A stretch of 64,000 nucleotides of DNA from Carnegiea gigantea (Eukaryota; Streptophyta; Magnoliopsida; Caryophyllales; Cactaceae), in NCBI GenBank assembly GCA_029747015.1, contig JAKOGI010003175.1, forward strand, positions 1 through 64,000. Reading direction: 5' to 3'. The notes under the pieces are model-generated. The model saw only the letters and a list, made by a program, of their open reading frames with translations. It had not been told where the DNA came from and made no database searches. A program made the translations under genes and the position numbers. This document shows, piece by piece, positions 1 through 11,174 of the stretch (position 1 is the first letter of the stretch; each line of letters begins with the position of its first letter).

Positions 1-121
1 TATATATATATACACATAGACATATATATATAATGCATCAGTGACAAGAAGGGATTCTGGAAGCTAACGCCTTTGATGTGTTGTTACATAAGAGGAATTA
101 TGGTATGCCAGATCCTTCAAT

Positions 122-720
122 ATGAAGATTCTATGGTGGAATGTTCATGGGCTAAACAACCCCAGTAAACAAGAGGATGCAATGTAGTTTTTTGATAAGA
201 GTCAATTAGGATTACTTGCTCTTGTTGAAACAAGAATAAAGGCTAAGAATTTTCGTATAGTTTATAACAAGCTCTTTTTTGATTGGGGTAGTTTCATCAA
301 TCATGGTACTCATCCTAAAGGATGAATTTGGAATTTTTGGAAGCGATTGGATTATGATATTGAGATGCTGGGCTCCTTAGGTAAACATGTCCATTGTAGG
401 GTGTTTCAGTTCACAACTGATCAGTCTTTTTACTTGACTGTTGAAGAAAACCCTTGTGGGAAATACTCGAGAACGTCAATCAAAACATTACAATGCCATG
501 GTGTCTGATGGGCGACTTCATCAATGTCCCCTTTTCAGATGAAAGAATTGGAGGTCAACAAGTGATTACTGCTGAAGTCTCTGATTTCTGAACTTGTGTG
601 CATTACTAAAACTGCAGGATATCAGTGCTACTGGTGGAGTTTATACTTGGACGGAGTTTATACTTGGACAAACAGGCAAAATGATTCTAGCCATAATGCC
701 CAACTCCTAATCATATAGTT
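122..720 (+). pseudogene. LINE (L1-like) ORF2 endonuclease fragment
   Basis: Conceptual translation from the ATG at 122 gives WWNVHGLNNPSKQ, then LLALVETRIKAKNF, then GDFINVPFSDERIGGQQV, and later GVYTW-like sequence. This is the order expected for the APE-type endonuclease domain at the N-terminus of plant L1-type LINE ORF2 proteins (start motif WNxxGLN, ETR motif, GDFN-like motif). Several in-frame stops (the first about 20 codons in) and frame changes show it is dead. No reverse transcriptase follows, so this is a truncated remnant. In a living element the domain nicks target DNA to prime reverse transcription. Family assignment is fairly sure; the downstream end is approximate. Confidence 0.72.
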
Positions 721-1541
721 AGACTTAATTAATTAGTTGTCAATGATCAATCAGGTAAACAAAGTGTCGAAATAGGGTGTTACTGCCATCCTAGAAAGGA
801 TAAGACTTAACTATTTAGAATGCTTGACTCCAACGTAATAACATCTTATACAACATAGATAAGTAGCGTGTAGGCTACACGTGCTTGAGTCCAAACAACA
901 TATCTAAACCTACCTATCTGCTTACAAGCACTTCATGACTAAGAAAGATGTCACTGTGAACCTTGCTGAATCTCAACGATTAACTCCTTGCTCCAATTGC
1001 GATGCCCAGTGCATAGCATTTCAAATGTCCAACCTAAAGCATGAAAACACAAAATGTTCGAAGGATGAGTCGAGGTTCAGTATGTTCACCCCTATATTGT
1101 GAAGGATAAAATTCATTTTTCAATGAGCGGCCTTGTTTTAATCATTTTAATTTGAAACAAGGGGAGAAGATAATTATATTAAAACTATTACCGGTTACTA
1201 TATGAAAGGGAACCCAAACTAATGAAGTCATATGCATATTGTGATTATTGAATAGACGCACACCTGGCAGACCAATCAGATAGCCTGACCCTTAATAATT
1301 GATAATTGGTTAGTCCACTTGGTTATGTGGCAAAATAATACTTGAAAATGATTCATTAAATCATTATATATTATGAGACTCTGGTACTTATACAAAACAT
1401 GTGAACTTTTGAAGGGATTAGGAATCACTCTATTCAAGCAAAAATAGATACTTGAGGAAGGATAGTAGGCAAGTTGAGACAATGATTAGAAACTAGACCT
1501 CCGTTTCTAGTTGCTCGCTATTACTTTCACTCCTTCGGATA
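721..1541. other. Unassigned intergenic stretch
   Basis: AT-rich sequence with no long open frame and no motif I recognise. It separates the LINE remnant from the hAT-like element. Confidence 0.5.
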
Positions 1542-1680
1542 CAGAGGCGGATCTAGCGTGATGTTAGTGGTATCACTCAACATCCCTCTCCAAAAAGAAA
1601 AAAATTATATATGATAGAAATTTAAAAAATTACAAGTGTATGTAAATACGAATTCACCTAAACATTGACAAGAAATTGCA

Positions 1681-1755
1681 GTTGGCCTAGAGGTAGTAGG
1701 TGGATCTTTTTTGCCTTGCTTGATACCCTAAAGTTGTGGGTTCAAATCCTTCCTA
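1681..1755 (+). mobile_element. tRNA-derived SINE-like head
   Basis: An A-box-like TGGCCTAGAGG (1683-1693) and a near-perfect B box GGTTCAAATCC (1739-1749) are spaced as in an internal RNA polymerase III promoter, followed by a T-rich tail. The acceptor stem does not pair, so this is not a working tRNA gene. A SINE head is the best explanation; chance resemblance is possible. Confidence 0.45.
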
Positions 1756-1954
1756 AGTAGTTTATTTTTTTCATTTTTTTCATTTTATGCCCTAGACCTA
1801 CCTCCCTCCCCCCCCCCCCCCAAAAAAAACCGTTAGGCCTTCACACGCACACATTTTGTCCCCAAACTCCATCCCCCCCCCCCCCCCAAATCAGCCAGTC
1901 ACCAAAATCACAAACGCCAACCCAACAACCTCACTAGCCCAACACACGAATGCT

Positions 1955-2350
1955 CAATGTAAATGCTTTAATTAACTTAAATTTGTTATTTAATTCTTCA
2001 ATTTCTAGATTAACTTGTTTTTATTATTTGATTTATGAGTTTGTTTGTCAATTTCAATTCCTAATTTGTTTAATTTATAGGTCAATTCTAGGTTGATTCT
2101 TCAATTTTTAGATTAATTTGTTTTATTATTTGATTTGTGAATTTGCTTGCCAATTTTAATTCCTAATTTCTTTAATTTAAAGGTTTAGTTTCAATTCTAA
2201 GTTAATTCTTTAATTTGTAGGTTAATTTGCTTTTATTGTTTAATCTGTAAGTTAGTTTGCCAATTTCAATTTCAAATTGTTTAATTTATAGGTTTATTGA
2301 ATTCTAGGTTAATTCTTAAATTTCAAATTGTTTAATTTATAGGTTTAATC
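1955..2350. repeat. Degenerate AT-rich tandem repeat, about 105 bp unit
   Basis: Blocks built from TTTAATTTATAGG, TCTAGGTTRATTC and TTTGCCAATTT recur in order about every 100-110 bp, giving roughly three to four diverged copies inside the hAT-like element. Noncoding. Confidence 0.5.
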
Positions 2351-2577
2351 TCTAAGTTTTTGAATGGTACTATTATTACTTACTTTGAGAATGATTTATT
2401 TGAAAATGTATCGACTGATGATATCTTATATCACTTTCAAAATATGAGGTATGGTCGAGGTCAATTAGAGTAGATGTAATGTAATAGTTGTTTAATTAAT
2501 TTATGACTATTATTGAATTTTATATTGTGTCCTATTAATTCCAACACCCCTCTTCAAAATTCCTGACTTCGCCACTG

Positions 2578-5500
2578 TTGTTGAATTAGAGAGCAATGTC
2601 AACCAAAATCAATCCACCATAAAACACAAATAAACAACCAAAGCCGGATTGACAAAGAAATCATAAATCAAATTGGATATTGATGCCACAGAAGTCATAA
2701 ATCCACAAACGAACAACCAAAGTATTCATCTTTCCTACTCTACTGATTGTCATTAAAAATAGATACTTGGCATCAACGGTCTAGATTATGTATTATTCTT
2801 TTAATCTCAAATAAGTAAATAGAGCTAATAATACCATAAGCAATGTTGGATATAAGTTTCATAAAATTGGAAATATATAATCAAACATATGTAAATAAAA
2901 GTTAGTTAAGTTATTATATATGAAGAAGTGTGAATTAATTAATTAACTAATTAGTGCCTGAAGGGGCGTGTTCTTGAAGAGATGTCTCTCCTTAAAAGTA
3001 TTTAATATCTTCCTTTTATGAGGAGGTCTGAACATTTCTATAAATATATGGCATTAGAACATCCACCTAGATCAGGCAAAAGCTGACCTGACCTGAACAT
3101 GCCTGAAAATTTTGAGTTTTGGACACGATTTTCTCGACCGGAACCCGAAACAAATCGAATCTGAGAAATCCGCAAATTTTTGGGTCAAACTTGACCCGAA
3201 CCCAAATCCAAAGCCGCCCGCTCAACCTGAATATTATATTTTTATTTTTATTTTTCTTTATTTTTCTCCCTTAATAGTAATAATTTTTCATTATAACGAA
3301 TTAGAGATGTTATATAATTATTGCATCCCTTCGCAAATTAGATGACAATACCCTTTCTTTCCCAAATTTATTCTTATAAATGACATCACATACAATTTAT
3401 AAATGGAACAATTTTAGAAAATAGGCATGAAGTAACAATCTAGTCTTAGGAAAATCAATTTGAATAAGACAAGTACAAAAAATATCCAAGTCATACCATA
3501 TATTCTTAGTGAAATGAATATGTCTAATCTCATTTTAATTAGTATTACTGTATAATAATCTAAGATTTTAATGCTATAGATATTTGTAATATGTTGTGCA
3601 TCTATTATATTCTTCCATTTGGTTTCCTTCTAATTGATCTCGAACTCAATGTCAGTGTTAGGCAATAGATCAACTTGTGTTTGTATTATGATTGACCCAC
3701 TAATAAAGCATACCTAATTAGGTAATGGTAGGTTAATTAACAAAGCATTGAATTATTAAATGGGTTATAAATGGGTCAAACCGCTCGAACCAGTGAATGT
3801 ACTTTAGATGGCTCGGCCCATGAATGACCCAACCCATTATTAATATTTTAATATATGGACCAACCCATCTAAACGTGACTTATTGTCCACCCGTGCATGA
3901 CATTTATATTTCATATTGAAAAGTTTGAATATTTTTGATATTTTTTTAAGAAATGAAAATTATAATGCTTGTTCATTAAATACAGATAAGTAATAGATAT
4001 GCCAATATTTTTATTTTGACAAGTGGAGAAATAACTCACTAAAAGGCGCTCTAAACACGTTGGATTGACTTGAAACCCGTAAAATTCAAATACACCCGCC
4101 CGCATTTTATCCAAACTCAAAATACACTCAGCTTGCATTTTACGTATTCACCAGTATGCCTAGGATGGCATAAAACAATCGAAGAAATATTCCAACATTA
4201 TCCCTTTGAGTTTCTGTTAATTCCTGAGGCACTATACTCACACTTGTGAGTAGAATACAAGTGTAAGGAAGATCTCCTTATATCTCAAAAACCTATTCGA
4301 GAATCTCCATTGTACACTGGATGAATAAAGTTTTTAGGAAAAGCATCTTTAGTCCTGCCTGGAGGCCTTGGAGTAATCCTTTCACTAAACTATATTCCTG
4401 AAATTCCCCAACAATCGAAAGACTTTAAATTTTTTCCTGTATTAGATTGGACAAGGTCAATGGAGGAATTTTAGGAATTTGCAGACATCTATTCTCTACA
4501 TTCTCTGTTAAATTTGGTCATGTTGTTGGTTTATTGAAAATGGAAGGCCATGCATAGTACATATTCGTGTGTACGTGATACTCGGTGATAGACAGAGACA
4601 GTAGAGAATAAGGGATATATATATATATATAGTCACTGACATATATATTTTAACCATAGTTTTTGAGTTCAAGAATATCATACTGGGCTTATGAGTTCCT
4701 ACTAGGAATTTGACTTCGTGAGCAACTCCAGATTTTTCAACACCTTGGGCATTCAAACTTAATTATTTTCATGGATTCTTGACTAAATAAAATATGACCA
4801 CATAATTACGCTGAAGTTAAGAATAAATGATAAACCATCGAAGAGGATTGTAAACCAACTCGTCTGCATTCGAAGTAGACAGGCAGCACTCTAAAAGAAA
4901 ATTATGAAACCCATACGCCTGCGGAAAACCTTTCTGAGAGCATTCTTGGTTGGAGGCATTTATTGAATGCCACACTTATCCTAAATAGATGGATGGTTAA
5001 TCCATGACATTCTTGCAACTGGCTTTCGCGTCTGACGTAAATTCAACCACTTGGTAGCCACACAAAAGAAAACTCTACGTAGAACGAATACATACATAAG
5101 TTGTAAAATAGTTTCCTCGTAATTAATGAAGTAGTTATAACAAGAGATCTAAGTGCCATAAGACAAAGACAATTGGAAATACAGCAAGGCTGTTTCCATG
5201 TCGCCCATCAATTGCCTTAGTTAATACAAAGATGTTAAAGCCCAGAAAGTTGTCATCCACGGCTAGAACCCATGGCCAAACCCGATGGAAGAGGTCTGAT
5301 TGCCTGCAAGAGTAGGTAACTTACAGCATAGGTAGGAGAGTCTTCCTTGTAAACTCCGTGAAAAACGCATCATTGCAATTCAATAAGGGCAAATAAAGTT
5401 GTCTAGACTCAAAGGCGTTCTGAATACAGGCCTTGGAAATGCAGTTGAAAGTGCTCTCCTCCTGCATTTCTCACACCACGGTGGAATATTAAGGAGAAAT

Positions 5501-5999
5501 TCACAACTTTGTACCTTTAATATGGTGACGGGACATGGAGTTCTTGAGCTCAAATATAAGTCCGTGAGTCAGGAGGATTCTTCTGGCGCAGGTGTTGTAG
5601 AAGCCAGGAGATATGATTTTAAAGTAAGATGCACGCACTGACGCAAGGCTGCAGCAAGTAGATTAATAATTTTAGAATACATATGAAAAGCAATTAACTG
5701 GAAGCTCAATGCAGTATCTGCGACAAGAGAATAAGATAGCGAAGTCAGAAAGGCAGCTTTCATCATTGACATACACCGAGGTGGGGACTATGCCTTTAGC
5801 TGGACCCATTAGGCTGCTCACCAGGAGAGGGAGCAACGCTAGTGGTCATAAAACACTTCGGCATCATCCAACAACCACCTACGTTAAGGCTGCAGGCCCA
5901 ACACTAGGGGTCATGAGGCGCTAACCCCTTGTAGCAAAGGACATCTCAATTCTCAGGTGAAACGAGGAACAAAGATTGGGTCTACAAGTAATTATATTT

Positions 6000-6034
<35 letters not shown>

Positions 6035-6842
6035 TTATGGCTAAAATCTCAGTTATTTGGTAGAACAACAAAGATTCGGTCTACAAGAGACATGATTGGT
6101 GCCGCAAAATTCTTGGCAACTTTAGAATGGTGGAATCAAGTATTTGGGGGAAACACCCTGTCACTTTTACATCCTGATTACTCCTTATTTTAATATCTCT
6201 TGAACCAATAGTACCTGAAAGAGGGTTTTTAAAAAAAATAAAAAGAAGTCAATCATTCAAACAGTTCCATGAAAAGTCAATCATGCATGAAAATTGGTAG
6301 ATGAAGCATTTTTCTTCAAACTAAACAGACTGACACTTCCTGCATGAGATAAGGATTACTATAACTAGAAATAGAGCCATAAATGATGTTTTCTCAGCCA
6401 TATCGTAGATAAAAGTAGGATTGCTAATATATTTTGCTCAAATGAAGTTAACAGGAATGAATGAAGTTCTTGGGAATCTTTAGTCTCTTACAATATATTC
6501 TATTTGATTCCTTTCTATATGTGCCAAAACAGGTATCGTGCTTTGCTTTGCTCGAGAAGTTGGGACAATCTTGCTTTGCTAGAGGGAGAGAATTTGGGGT
6601 TTTGACCTTACAAGAGTTGCTGATGGGGGAGATAACAGATAGTACACGCAGGGCTGGATATTCTTCATATGGGCCGGAGCATGCGCTGGGTCAAAAGAGC
6701 ATTCAGACAGTTGCTGGGCTTTCGCACTGGCCAGCTTGTGATTGATCAACATGGGACAAAGTAGGCTGCTGCCCTTGGTCTGCTTTGATGAGATTTCTAG
6801 ACTCGGGATAAATGATCAATTTAAACGAACATCTGAATAAAC
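2578..6842. other. Long intergenic region without a recognisable gene
   Basis: Only short open frames occur. Stretches near 3070-3230 and 3770-3900 are rich in GGGTCAA and ACCCGAAC words, which resemble the interiors of hAT MITEs, but I could not find matched ends. A (TCA)n microsatellite lies at about 5999-6034. The frame at 6461-6745 (95 codons) has no family I recognise and is probably chance. Confidence 0.5.
5999..6034. repeat. (TCA)n microsatellite
   Basis: About twelve uninterrupted trinucleotide units are visible. Translation gives a run of His in one frame, which is not evidence for a protein. Confidence 0.9.
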
Positions 6843-9800
6843 CGTCCATATTCCTCATGCAATCAGACTCCAGTCTTTATTACTTCATCAGCAAACATCC
6901 TTCCAGTCGAGAGCATGACATTACATGCCAATTGCGGTCCAAGGCCAGGTTGAACTGGGCCACCCTGGAAAACCAACATAACAATTAAAAGCTTGTCAAT
7001 CAACTATAGCTACATGAAGATTTTTTTACAGCACCATGAGGAAAAAAGCTTCTAAAATCTTTCAGAATCATGATGGCAGTGTGAACTAGGGCGGTCAAAA
7101 GCTAACCTAACACGATTACCGACCCGAACCGAAAACGAAATTAAGTGGGTTTGGGTAAAGATTTTCAACCCGTTTAATTAAATGGGTTGAAAACCTTGAC
7201 CTAACCCGTTTATATTGAACGGGTTAATGGGTAAATTTCAGGTCAACCCGTTTAAAAAATAAACGAGTATAGGTCAAGGTTTTCAACCCGGGTAATAAAC
7301 AGGTTAGGTTCAGGTCGAGGATTTCTCATCCCGTTTAAGTTCGACACGAACACGAATTCGACCCGACCTAACCTGTTCGACAGCCGTAGAAACTGCAATT
7401 AGAAGTTTAAAATCAGGTATGTTACTTGGACTCTTATCACTTTTCATCACAGATACCCTCATACTCTTATCAGCTGCTTGACATTCCAAATTAGTTATGC
7501 TGACTTGATACTTCATCTTGTTACAGGTCAAGTATATCTTATTATAGACCGAACGCAAGTTGAAGACTTGAGGCACAGTCTGAGTAACAGAGCAATCAAG
7601 ATCACTTCCATAAGAATTAAAGAAATACGAGATAATAGTATTAGTTGAATGCAAAGCTGTCATTAAGATATAAATTAGGGAGCAGCCAGAGAAAGAAGAC
7701 AATAAGTTAAATTAAATCAGGTCCTTGGTGAATGGTTGAATGCTTAATTGATCGGTAACATTGTACTTCTTCGAGATGTCAAGGAAAAAAAGATACCCGT
7801 TGTACAAGGGTCGTTATAGGAAATATGTTCATCTGCTCTGAGCAACTATCAAGGATGTAAAGAACAGGAAGCTCTCACAGCAAGTTTCAAGAAAACCAAA
7901 CATTCAATTCCAAAAAGATGATCGCACAGCACTTTTTAAGAAAAAAGGACCCCATGAAGTCTGAAGATAGTAGAGATCCTAAATCAGACCTGCTAAAAAT
8001 TGGACAGCTACATAGCTTTCAGTGTTAAGCATCAATTTGTCACAGGACTTTATAAAGTCCCAAAGCAGCCACTTCTAGGCATCCCGAGTCCGCGGGGGGG
8101 GGGAGATGATAAACTAAATGTGATTCTCCAAGGACAAGCTCGTTCAAAAATAAGCCCCTGGACAGACAAGAACGCACACAGAGGCCATCTAGAGTAAGGC
8201 AGCAAGCACATCAAAAAGATAAGACACACACAAATACAACGTATACACACACCACAGCCAGTTATGAAAGTAGCAGAAAACCAGTCACAATTGTAATATG
8301 TCCACACAGAATTTTCGACAACCAATTCTAATATTCAACTCTAAGTAGTCCTATAGAATTTGTCCTTGCTGAACAGAAGAAAATGGTAACTTCAGGAGTT
8401 TAATCGACAGCAGACGAAACAAACATATTGTGTGCTAAAAGTGTGTACCTGGTTAAGTGCATTTTTAAGGCTTTTGTGCTCTGCAGCAACAGACACAAAA
8501 ACCTGTAGAGGCAAGATACAGAAGAGTCAGATAAAGACTCTAGCAGATTCCCAAGAATGCCTCAAAGTTCAACTCATCAAAATAAAATACAAACAGAGAA
8601 GCATATTTCACAAAGTACTGAGCAATGATATGGCTTCCTGAGCACAAACACTACTCAGTACCCTTTTCCCATAGAGAGGGCCAAGGGCCCAAGGACTTCT
8701 ACAAACAGAATTCAGAAGAGTGCAGAGAGTGAGCTAGTGACTTCCCAAACAAGATTAAACACATCTCAACATAGACCGTTGACGCCTCTTTCAATAAGGA
8801 GATAACCATACACCCAATCAACTCCTCAGATGATCAGATGTATTTCAAGTTGCTGACAAGTGAAGGATAAATTCAGAATAATAAAGCATATAAAGACCTG
8901 CATAGTCCACACGAACCACGCAAATAGGAAACAAAACTTTTTCTGCACCAAAACTTTGATAATCCACACGAACCACGCAAATCATTGGCTGAGTTTTGAT
9001 CCCTTCGCCATTTCTTCTAAGGGACAAAATTCAGATCCTTAAACACAACTGAAATGCAAGACATTCATTCTACCTTGAGAAAAGGGCAACGCAAGCACAA
9101 GTTTTTGACACCTCTACCCTGGTCTTCCTTGTTGAAGATAACAGAGTTGTCAGCACCAAACGAGTTAAACTGCCTGCCTGGGGAGGGACACATACCAGTG
9201 AAAACCAATTACATGAAATCCCTTCTATCAGAGGCATTCAGACCACCCAGATTCACAATACACCACCCAAAAAAAGGGGGGGGAACACACATACCGTCAC
9301 CACCAACGGCAGAGACATTTCAACACAAATATGGAAAAGAGAGATCCCAAAGCGAGGAGTTCAAAAAAGAATCATTCTGCCTGGTTTGCGTTCCAAGTGA
9401 ACAAGAGCTGAATAGTTGCTGCAACATTCAAAGTCAAGCTCAAACAAGAAAGCACATGATTGAAAAATCTAAGCATATGACAGAGAAATAGCACTTAAAA
9501 GAGAACTCTAAGAGCACATTCATTTTGTGCAAACTTCACAAAGGTCAATGAAATACAGAGGGAAACCATTGAAACAGATTCTGCTAGGAATTGAAGTGGC
9601 AATCTTATAATTTCACAATCTCAAGCTTAATAATATTCCCTCTTCTAGCAGAAACATCATTATCTAAAAAGATAACCCCACCACATCTGCGGCAAAGTAT
9701 TAATATAAACCACCTTTTGTGTTGCAATATCAACTAAAGGAAACAACAAGCATAAAAGTCCACTATTGATATCAGTTGAATAAAAATATAATGATATGTA

Positions 9801-11024
9801 ATCTGAACTCTAGCATCATGAACAAACCAAATGTGATCTACCTGTCAAAATTTCCCCCAAAAAAAAAAAAAAGGGTCACAATGGCATCTTTTCAGTTAAA
9901 GGTAAAGACAATGAAGTTTGCTGATTTCTTGCATTCAGTATATTGACCACATATGTTAACTAGATTTAGCCACAAATGTTTGACATGAGTTTGTTGTTAC
10001 CCCCCGCCATAAAAAAGGCTGCATGTTCTTTGGTCTAAAATGAAGCATCAAGTGTCAATATTCATATGTTGTCAAGTATAAAGCAGGGGTACTTGATCTT
10101 GAAGGGAAATGAGGAGTCTCAAGGTAGCATAATGCCATAAGCTACCACTGTGTATGCAACAAAGTTTTGAATTCCAGCTGAAAACTTGAATTTTAGGGAT
10201 TGAGTCCCCCCCATCCCCAATTTGTGTGTTTTGGGGGGCAGGGGGGGGAGGGGGATTAGACGAGAGGGAGTGAGAAGCCTAACAAAGATTATGGGAATTT
10301 CTTTCTCATAATCCAAGATAGTCATTAATCACCATTGTTTAGTTTCAGACTTATAGTAAGATTGTTTTCATTGAACAAATGTCGTGACATGATGATTGAT
10401 TAAAATCTTACTCACAGCTAAACAAAGAAGGAAATTAGAATACCCTTGTAATTTTGATCGACTTCCAAAGCTCCAAACTCAAGGGCTAAATGAAGCCGCT
10501 AAACTCAGTTGAACTGTAGTTTAAGCAAACACATTTAGCTATAGGGACAGACGCCACGTTCACTTCACTTCAGCAAGAACTATTGAAGCACAATGCATCT
10601 TATTAGTTTAGCTGCACCACCCGGTCAATTTCGGGGATTGAAAAGTGGCCGGGGGCCCAAATAGTGAGAAACTAAAATAAAAGCAAAATCTGAAGTTGAA
10701 TCAATCAAGGGAAACACAGAATGATTTCACAATTCATGAAAACAGAGATTAAGGATCCAGAATCACCTCATCATTTCCACTGGAGGGCCTCTGAAATTTA
10801 ATGAATGTTCAATACCTAATGCAACAATCGAAGAAACATGGATCAGATGGCCTACAAATATAACAGAAAGAGGGGGAGAAGAGAGACAAGAAAAAGACCT
10901 CAATGGTGGCAGAAGGAAAAGTGGACTTCAAACTGATGGAAAAAGAAGATAAAGGCACAAATTACCCACAGTCTCTTCACTGACAAAGTTAGCAGTGCAT
11001 TCACTCTGAACCAAAAAGCACTGA
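6843..11024 (-). pseudogene. Decayed copy of signal peptidase complex subunit 3 gene
   Basis: All six exons of the intact gene at 20125-25666 have counterparts here in the same order and orientation. Exon 1 is at about 10899-11024, exon 2 at 10767-10815, exon 3 at 9381-9443, exon 4 at 8449-8502, exon 5 (3' part only) at about 7747-7782, and exon 6 at about 6843-6964. Lesions seen: the initiator ATG is lost and exon 1 is frameshifted; exon 2 has a 1-bp insertion (49 vs 48 bp) creating a stop; exon 3 has lost its AG acceptor and its donor reads GC; the first half of exon 5 is missing and its donor GT is changed; exon 6 is out of frame. Exon 4 is still open (VFVSVAAEHKSLKNALNQ) with both splice sites. 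Introns also match the intact copy (for example CTTGATACTTCAT near 7505 and 20420), so this is a DNA-level duplication and not a processed copy. Confidence 0.88.
7087..7388. mobile_element. hAT-like MITE in intron 5 of the SPC3 pseudogene
   Basis: The left end TAGGGCGGTCAAA and the inverted right end TACGGCTGTCGAA form imperfect terminal repeats. The interior is dense in AACCCGTTTA, GGGTCAAGG and TCGACCCGACC words, as in many plant hAT MITEs. It is absent from the same intron of the intact copy, where flanking intron sequence is otherwise alignable. A clean 8-bp target duplication is not visible. Confidence 0.55.
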
Positions 11025-11174
11025 AGTAGTGGCCCAATTGTTCAGTACGTTCCATGAAATAGTAAAGTCTATAAAGCACCTATAAAGCCACTGCAAGACA
11101 TAATAGACTTTACAACATAAAACATTGAACTTAAGGATTCTCATCATCTAAAAGAGCAAGAACATTGCACGCTG

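Larger units (their letters stand above)
1542..2577. mobile_element. hAT-like non-autonomous element
   Basis: The left end reads CAGAGGCGGATCTAG and the right end, read on the minus strand, CAGTGGCGAAGTCAG. These are imperfect terminal inverted repeats of the CAGNGGCGG type common in plant hAT elements. Subterminal sequences on both sides are also alike (CATCCCTC near the left end, GAGGGGTG near the right, read inward). There is no transposase. The interior holds a tRNA-like SINE piece, poly-C runs and an AT-rich tandem repeat. The flanking 8-mers do not match convincingly, so the boundaries rest on the inverted repeats alone. Confidence 0.5.

Noticed and set aside
1681..1755. A functional tRNA gene
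   Set aside because: The B box is good, but the acceptor stem and anticodon arm do not fold; a SINE head fits better.
5957..6193. Open frame with a poly-His tract
   Set aside because: The tract is a (TCA)n microsatellite; the rest has no family resemblance and no gene context.
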